Shown: piece by piece, positions 59,652-64,000 of the stretch | Layout of the letters: the number at the start of each line of letters is the position of its first letter | Numbering within the stretch: the first letter of the stretch is position 1 | Source of the DNA: Norana najaformis | Lineage: Eukaryota; Annelida; Clitellata; Crassiclitellata; Hormogastridae | Assembly (NCBI GenBank): GCA_964023275.1 | Contig: OZ029921.1 | Location: forward strand, 28,441,230-28,505,229 | Length of the DNA: 64,000 nucleotides | Direction of reading: 5' to 3' | The notes under the pieces: generated by a model | What the model saw: the letters and a program-made list of their open reading frames with translations, nothing else | The model's database searches: none | Told to the model about the DNA's origin: nothing | Position numbers and translations under genes: made by a program

Positions 59652-59921
59652 ATGGAATTGCATCTTAATAATTATATCCATAAATATGCTTATATTATGA
59701 AGCAAAAGTATCAAGATATATATATATATATATATATTTATACAAGGAAACAAAACATTACTCTCTTCAATGGACTTTGATTTATAAATGGAATTGCATC
59801 TTAATAATGATATCCATAAATATGCATATATTATGAAGCAAAAGTATCAAGATATATATATATATATTTATTTATACATGGAAACAAAACATTACTCTCT
59901 TCAATGGACTTTGATTTATAA
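59652..59921. repeat. Tandem duplication of a 136-bp unit
   Basis: Copy 1 is 59652-59787 and copy 2 is 59788-59921. They share ATGGAATTGCATCTTAATAA through CAATGGACTTTGATTTATAA. Each contains a short internal TA run of different length. Near-identity implies a recent event. Confidence 0.9.
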
Positions 59922-61077
59922 ATGGCAGCACTTTCACGAGGTTCTTACAAGGTGCTGTATTGTCTTGATACATAAATTGATTGTGAAGAAGACCAGACCC
60001 TTGCTACAACATGCATTGATACTATGCAAATTTGGGTAAAATACAATCGCAGCCAGATGTCCCAAATTTACTTATATGCATGTAAGATCTTTGAAAGAAA
60101 AACTCATACAGTGCACATACATCTTTCTTATTCATTGTTTGTTGTGCTGACAGTCGATGCAATGGTTGTGTAATATACTGAGTTATCTCCTATAAAGCAT
60201 CAGTGTCATATTGCTATAAAATTTTGCCAGCAGAGAACTCCCCAAAGCATGTAAGAGATTTTTATTCTACCGTCACCAACTTTTGTTTAGTTGCATCACT
60301 GAAATAATTTATTTAATTATCTAGGACGATTGCTAGATCTAAACCGCTAGATAACATACGAGACGGACGCAGAGAACGTGTACAAGGATCCAAAGTCAAC
60401 TGATATCTAAACTGGCTTAGATAACGCTCTGAGATGGTTCGAAACCCAAGATATCAAGTCTATAAAAATCATCCAGCTATGTCGTCTGTTGCACTTTGCT
60501 AAAGTGGAAGCAGCACAACAGCCAACACAACTCACCAACTTTTCTTTATTGTGTATTGTTTTTTTCAATATAATCTGATTTAAGGTGTTGTATATATATG
60601 TACTTTATTGATCAAAACAAAGCAGTGCCACAATAGTTAATCTACAGCATTCCACTTGCACAGCCATAAGTTCATGGTGCCTGAAAGCGGAAAATCAAAA
60701 CAAATATCAAGCATTCAACCTAGCTTATTTTAAAATCAATTCCATTCCAAAACGCAATTGTGAATGAAACAGAATTTTATGGCAGCCTTTACAAGTCCAA
60801 TGACAGCAACTGTGTGTATTTTGTAGACTTGATTTTCATGACCAAACAGAGTTCTAATGCTTTCATCAGCAAACGACAACTTGTAAATACACATCTACAT
60901 AGACATGAACATGACTGCAAATATACCATTTCAGTTTAATATGGCCTTGCAATAATATCAGTAAGAAGCAAGTTGCAGTAATCAAGGTGACTGGAACCCA
61001 GTGCATTCTCCAGAGATATTCTTGAGGACATGGTAACATAATGCCTAGTTCTGAGTATCTCACAAATACACAACTAT

Positions 61078-61330
61078 GATGACTTTAAAAAATCATTTAC
61101 AAAGTCAGTGAGAGACATAGCAGGATCAAAAACAATGCCCAAGCTAATAGCAGCATCCGCAAACTGAACAAGTGAGTCACCCAGTTTTAAAGACTGAAGC
61201 CATTCAAACTTCTTAAGGGCAGAGCTGATTACCAGTCGGCTGTGAGATACCGCACATTGAAATTTTGCCTCCAGTACTTGTACACGGGAATCCCTCTGCT
61301 CAAACTTACGACCAGCAGGAAACTTGTATC
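61078..61330 (-). mobile_element. Non-LTR reverse transcriptase relic
   Basis: The minus strand is open for about 75 codons and reads RDSRVQVLEAKFQCAVSHSR, then LKLGDSLVQFADAAISLGIV and FDPAMSLTDFVND. The motif L-G-(I/V)-x-F-D-x-x-(M/L)-S-(L/F) is the conserved post-catalytic segment of CR1/Jockey-type reverse transcriptases. It ends in a stop soon after and is an isolated fragment. Confidence 0.6.
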
Positions 61331-62844
61331 ACACAGGACCAGAAGAATCGGAAGCCCCCATTGACAGCAGGCTTCTGAGGCACATAAAAACTGCAGTACA
61401 AAGAAAGAATAGTCACAGAGGCAGACACAATGGCCAGACCTCTCTGTCTCTCTCTTTCTTTCTCTCTCTCTGTCTCTCTCCCCCTCTCCTCAGCACAGAG
61501 TCAGCCAAGTGCAACAGAACTGTCTACCTGTTGAGCAGATCGTCACAGTAACAAACTCAGTCACTATTCACAATGAACCCACCCCAGTTGAACTTTGCTA
61601 AATATAGTGATCAATTCAGAAGGCACCCTAAACGTTAAGTTGCTTTAACACAGTGAATCATAATTCAAAAGGCACACTGACTTATATCCCAAATGTTCAG
61701 ACATTAATGTTCCCACATTGCATAGTAACCAAAAATAACCCCAAAGAGATAACCACAGCCCACTAAAGCCTTAATTAATATGTCAGTAATGGTACGATGT
61801 TTGTATGTATCTGAAGATTTACAAGGTGCCTTTCAGGCAACCTCTCAAAAGCAGTGATAAACTGCATAGCCGTATTGAGAAAACAAAATTAAGAACCCAC
61901 AGTTCTATCATTAAGAAAAAGACAAGCAGATTGCAAGACAAACAAGTAATAGGCTACGATCTAATCCTGAACAGGAGTCCACTGACCAAATATACGCATG
62001 AACATTTCTACAAAATTTGAAAATCATAAACTCCTTGTCTTGTCTTCAACAATCCTCAAGCTGAGGACCTGGCAAGAAACTCCTAGCGACTACCAAACAA
62101 ACTGAACCCGATGCAATGGAACATGAGCCAGCATCTAATAAGATTAGTGAAATCAGCATCCAATCTAATGACTTCAATTGTACGGTAATCATAACGCACA
62201 AGACACCGATCGATCACTGCTTCAGTAAACCTTCGATCGATCGTGGCTCCAAGAGAAACCGCAGCGAAAGATCATATTCGGTTGGAAAAGCAATCAGCAG
62301 CATTAAGCAAAGACATTATCACATGGACATCGGCAACAAGCGTGTTTGTCTGCACCAACACATGTCCAATAGGATTTGCACGTTCTCGTTTGAAACACCG
62401 CAACCAATCACTGTTCTCCTATAATAACAGTCAGGTAGAAGACTGTACGGTTGTTGACGTGCCGAGGCCGTGCCTTCACAGACAACATCAGACCACTCAG
62501 CACCCGTCATAGCTGACCCACTTTCACACAGGCACACGCACATGCACCCGTATGCACAGCTAATCCATTTAAACACAGCTGAGCAGAACTGGAAGCTTTC
62601 CCCTGAAACCCAATAAGCCGTCTAGATAGTTAGGAAAGACAGGCCTGGCCCCGCCTGTGAGAGATTACCAAAGGCCAGTTCCAACAGGGGCCTCCTCCTT
62701 ATTTTTAAAGCCGGCTATCGCCTTACCGTTCGCCCGCAACTCGTCTTAGGACTTCGTGAAATAACAGAATCAGGCTGCTTCCTAATTCACACAGTCTTTC
62801 GCTGTTGTGCCCTTTTGGAAAGAAACCCTGGATTTACACATGCA

Positions 62845-62977
62845 AGTAATCAAATGTAATGCACATAATCAAATGTAACACACGTAATCCAATGTAACAC
62901 ACGTAATCAAATGTAATGCACGTAATCCAATGTAATGCACGTAATCAAATGTAATGCATGTAACCAAATTTAATGCA
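62845..62977. repeat. 19-bp minisatellite, seven copies
   Basis: Seven head-to-tail copies of GTAATCAAATGTAATGCAC with alternating AATCAAA/AATCCAA variants. The alternation hints at amplification as 38-bp pairs. Confidence 0.9.
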
Positions 62978-64000
62978 GTGCAGCATCTATTCAGTACTAC
63001 ATCAAGAAAACCCTTGTGGTATGTGTAAGCATCCATGTGTGTGTGTGTGTCTCAGGTATTTGCACAATGCATTTAAAGAACCACTCAAAAACACCATGCC
63101 TAAGCACATCACACAGTTAACACAATCTTTCAACAAATTTTTTAAAGAGGAAAAGTGCATCTAGAAGACCTCTTTTTAGGTCTAGAGTTATGTTTCATTC
63201 CGATCTAATACACAAAAATTTCCTAGCTTAACTGCAAACCAAAGTTTTGCTTTATAACTTAAAATATAAACCACAGCAAATGATGATCCCGAAAACAGAC
63301 TGATTACCTGAACCTAGAAAGATCATTTCAAGATCATTTTGAGAATGCAGTTGGTCCAAAAGAAGGCGTTCAAAGCTAAACCTCGCTCACACTACTTTTA
63401 AATCAAGCCAACAAACCAGAAATGTACAGAAAAATAAAGGATTCCTAATACGGAAGATGAGTTACACCAAGATTACATCTAAGATTAGATTAGATAACTA
63501 AGAACACCTTATGGCATGAAAAATAATAATAATACATTGGATAAGAGCTCCAAAGGCAAGCAGAACTATTCGAACACTGTATTTACTGTAATTATTTAAT
63601 GTTAAATTAATTATAAGGTAAACTAGTTAATCACTAATAGTTATGTTATGTTGGAAGTCATGTGATGTGGTGCCGACAACTGAGCATTGCAAGCCTTACT
63701 TAATCCTTCAGGAGCCACTGTTAAGTGTCAAACTTAAAAAATTCACACTTTCATAGATCCATTAACGGTAGCCAGCCATTGATCGTTGATCATTTAGCTT
63801 TAAGACTTTAAGCTCAAAACAACCTAAGGCAAAATGATGGGAAGCAAAATCAAAGACTGTTGTACGGAGATCTTAAGATACTGTAGGTTTTTTTAAAAAG
63901 TTAACAAGCTTCCAAATGTGCTGTTTAAGAATAGTCAATGAAAATACATCAAACCCTTACTGACTTATGTTTTATTTAGGTTGCTTAAATACTGAAAATT

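Larger units (their letters stand above)
58016..64000. other. Probable USF3 first intron and 5' flank
   Basis: No exon with coding support is visible. The contents are an AT-rich background, a 136-bp tandem duplication, a LINE reverse-transcriptase relic, CT-rich sequence near 61.44-61.49 kb and a 19-bp minisatellite. The segment 62.6-62.8 kb is less AT-rich and contains a possible noncoding exon on the minus strand (see findings). From 62978 to 64000 I see nothing specific. Confidence 0.4.

Overview
This is eukaryotic nuclear DNA from an invertebrate animal. Exons are short, introns carry GT..AG borders, no operon-like packing is present, and about half of the window is retroposon relics, micro- and minisatellites. 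All three multi-exon genes belong to metazoan families. The exact taxon cannot be read from the sequence. The abundance of the palindrome TAGGCCTA and the tRNA-derived SINEs would suit a marine deuterostome or lophotrochozoan, but that is only a guess.

Layout. (1) 47-508 (+) is the last coding exon of a C2H2 zinc-finger gene, possibly HINFP-like. (2) 3759-9867 (+) is a six-exon gene that I assembled by matching intron phase. It encodes a 600-residue type II membrane mucin: a cytoplasmic CC-P array, one transmembrane helix, an SEA domain with a G-S cleavage-type motif, and a Ser/Thr-rich tail with decapeptide repeats. (3) 9.9-29.9 kb contains no host gene that I can support. It holds LINE 3' ends in at least three families, tRNA-headed SINEs, a 331-bp near-perfect inverted repeat, and large simple-sequence arrays. 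(4) 29925-42719 (+) is an 11-exon RhoGAP gene (985 residues). Its GAP domain is closest, from my knowledge of the family, to ARHGAP21/23, but PDZ and PH domains are absent from this transcript model. (5) 46605-57387 (-), convergent with it, is a homologue of the bHLH protein USF3 (KIAA2018). The bHLH and zipper are split over three small exons and a giant final exon of 6.9 kb follows. Its 5' end is not resolved. (6) 57.4-64 kb is the probable first intron and 5' flank of the USF3 gene, with a SINE, a LINE reverse-transcriptase relic and short tandem repeats.

The genes do not form a pathway. The RhoGAP protein should act on Rho-family GTPases at the cell cortex, the USF3-like protein in the nucleus, and the mucin at the cell surface. 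The mobile DNA gives the window most of its structure. One LINE 3' tail is shared with a SINE family. A SINE has inserted into one of two copies of a local duplication, leaving target-site duplicates and an empty reference copy. Two 425-bp direct repeats bracket two small coding exons of the RhoGAP gene.
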